DNA from: Flaveria trinervia
Taxonomy: Eukaryota; Streptophyta; Magnoliopsida; Asterales; Asteraceae
Assembly (NCBI GenBank): GCA_025506515.1
Contig: CM046453.1
Coordinates: 5,859,410-5,923,409, forward strand
Direction: 5' to 3'
Length of the DNA: 64,000 nt
Shown here in pieces: positions 61,785 through 64,000 of this stretch (position 1 is the first letter of the stretch; every line of letters starts with the position of its first letter). The notes below the pieces were generated by a model. It did no database searches and had not been told where the DNA came from. It worked only from the letters and a program-made list of their open reading frames with translations. A program made the position numbers and the translations under genes.

Positions 61785-63911
61785 GTGAATTAGATTATTT
61801 GGGTACAATAGTTTTATTTATTGACAGTGACACGCTCTCAGACCCCACCCCTCACGGTTTTAACGTGTCTGATAAGAACGTATTAAGCTTCATATAAGGT
61901 AGCTTTTATTCCTCTTACCAACCGATATGAGATTTTACACACCCCCACACCATTACTTCCTGCCATCACTGGTTCTAACAACCCCACCCAACATTGCCAC
62001 CATACCGTTAAATTTATCGTTAAATTTAACGGTGGTGGTTGTCCAAGTGATACTCCATTTGTCTCCTACGGTTTTTAGTCTCGGTAAACTTCTTACACCC
62101 ACATACACATGTACGTGCATATTTGATATAATTTACATCATTTGGTTCGAACTTGAGTCGGTTAATTTAAGTTACGAGTAATAATGCGAACTTATAATTG
62201 ATGCTTGAGTTTTTATACTTGTATAACCAATCGGTAATCATAACTCATTATTTGCATTTGGGTTAATTATGGGAAAGACAGTTTGGTTAAATTAGTTAAC
62301 TATGTTTTTGGTTTTAAGTTGATTTATAATTAAATAGATATAATTTAATTTTAAATTATATAGGAAAAAGATGAACAATATCTTAATAGGAGAAAAATAA
62401 TATATTCATTAACAGGTACGTGGATGAATCTGAGCTATGCTTTACTTATATTACAAAATAAGTAATATGATATTTATAACAACATTTACCATATTAATTA
62501 TATTATACTAATTAGCAATTTTACTATGCAATGATGTTATATCTTATACTTAGGGAGATTTTTTTAATTTTTTTGCCTTTTCACTTTTTAACTCTAAGAT
62601 TTTCATATTATACAAAGTAACCTTCTAAAATTGGATCACTTTTACTTTAAACCCAAAACTTTATATATTTTGCAACTTAATCTCATAAAATATTATACTT
62701 TTAACTTTGTTCTTCTATATTTTTTAATTTTTCGTCTTACGTTTGTTCTAGGTTTTGCAAGTTAACATAACACAAACATGCATGTGCAAATCACCAATTT
62801 TACGTTTCGCTTTACTTTTCGTTTTAAATTATGTGACACAACACAATGTCATGCGTGGTTTATCTATTTTACATCTGTTTTCTCCCTTTAACAGGTTCGT
62901 CGCAACGCGTGAGTTTTAAATCGACTTGGTTATATTTTTATATGTTTTACGCTTTGGTCTTACTTTTTCGTATTAACAGACCGCAATTTCAACACTGATG
63001 GTCACTAATGGTGATGTAATGTTAGTGTTAGTTTATACGGTTTTATGTTTCCCGCAACGCGATAAGCTTAATTCTAGTTATTCTTCAAATATCAAATAAA
63101 AGAGGGAAAACGAAGAATCGGCCCAATCAAACCCATTTTACGCTATACTACAAATTGTTCGTTTTCAAGCAGCCCAACAGGCCCAACTCAGTGGAATCAC
63201 TACCCATTTTCTGTTTAATTTAAGACTTTAAAGTTTCGTGGAGTCGTTTGAAGCTGTTTCCCAAAGGCTAGTTCTGCCTTCACTTTCATGTTTGATACAT
63301 TTGTATGTAAAGGTGAAAAGTTTTAAAATTTTAAACCATAAGAGTACGTGTGAGCAAAAACTTCATTAGCCAATTAATGGTCTGGTAACTGTAAGTAATA
63401 TTTTATTATTTATTTTTGTATAATTATCATTTAGTGCTTCTTAAATATAAATATAATATTTTTAAATTTAAAAACTGAAAAATAGAAAAGTTTGTTCAAT
63501 TAAATTAAATTTTATGAGTCCAAAAAACATTACACTACTTAAAAAAAACTAAAAATTTACAAAAAAACACACTAAAAATTTACAAAAAAAAGATGAAATT
63601 GTAATCCCCATTATTTACTATATCTTTGGTTTTCTAGGCGAATTCCCGGTGTAAGAATAGAAATTTTCTAGATGGAAACTACATAAAGTCTATACAGTTG
63701 TGTGAAAAATTTATATATTAATTTTATTATTTATAGGGTAATTTTTTGAAAAGGTAATAATTTTTAGATTGCGTAATGACTAGATGTTGGGAGTTGTAGC
63801 CCAACTACTATTTTCATGTTGTTGGCATCGATCGTGAGCTAGTCACAATGATCCACTCACACCCTAGATCACAAAGGGGCGACCTAATGTTCACCACACC
63901 TCATGGCCAAG
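61785..63911. other. Intergenic, AT-rich; two GGCCCA boxes
   Basis: I see no gene. Around 63118-63190 there are two site II-type GGCCCA boxes (in CGGCCCAATC and AGGCCCAACT). They could belong to a promoter of a gene beyond the right edge, but no TATA box or start codon context follows convincingly. The rest is AT-rich without recognisable elements. Confidence 0.35.
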
Positions 63912-64000
63912 TGTCACACCCACGTCCCCTCTCACGAAATAATTTCACTCGGAGAAATCCCTAATAATTAAGTTGTCGATATACTTATTATTCCTGTAGT
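63912..64000 (+). repeat. Possible start of an LTR at the window edge
   Basis: The sequence TGTCACACCCACGTCCC is typical of the start of many plant gypsy LTRs. The element, if real, runs out of the window, so nothing else can be tested here. Confidence 0.25.

Overview
The window is nuclear DNA of a flowering plant, almost certainly a eudicot. It is AT-rich, has many short introns with ordinary plant splice sites, and is packed with nested plant transposons (Tekay-like Ty3/gypsy, Ty1/copia, hAT, Tourist-like MITEs, tRNA-derived SINEs, a TRIM). Some repeat styles remind me of Asteraceae, but I cannot prove the family. I see no rRNA, tRNA, CRISPR or bacterial-type features.

Layout. (1) 1-1525: the 3' end of a gene for a CPSF-A/DDB1-like protein on the + strand, with a GC-AG intron and a one-base frameshift in the last exon. 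(2) 1526-23950: a transposon graveyard. It holds a SINE with target-site duplications, a non-autonomous hAT element, a minus-strand retroelement relic, a copia element split by a Tekay-like gypsy element (6812-13808), a second gypsy LTR with a non-coding interior, and a solo LTR of the first gypsy family in the opposite orientation. A roughly 270-300 bp direct repeat brackets 7.5 kb of this. (3) 24245-56651: one very large gene, MDN1 (midasin/Rea1), the six-AAA dynein-like ATPase that matures 60S pre-ribosomes. I resolve 76 exons. Their phases join into one frame of 5,462 codons including the stop only if exactly 14 single missing bases are allowed, mostly in short T or A runs. Its introns hold a TRIM, a MITE, a probable solo LTR and several tandem duplications. 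Its promoter carries a site II box and a telo box. (4) 57839-61781: a Tourist-like MITE interrupted by a complete hAT element with perfect 8-bp target-site duplications, abutting a foldback MITE. (5) 61785-64000: AT-rich intergenic DNA without a recognisable gene.

For biology, the most interesting item is an in-frame tandem duplication of about 92 codons in the midasin linker, with the same 5-bp TTAAA at both outer ends and at the junction. For data quality, the most important item is the frameshift pattern. All 14 in MDN1 are deletions, and the same kind occurs in the neighbouring gene and in the young hAT transposase, which favours consensus errors over pseudogenisation. I found no convincing previously undescribed biological system here.
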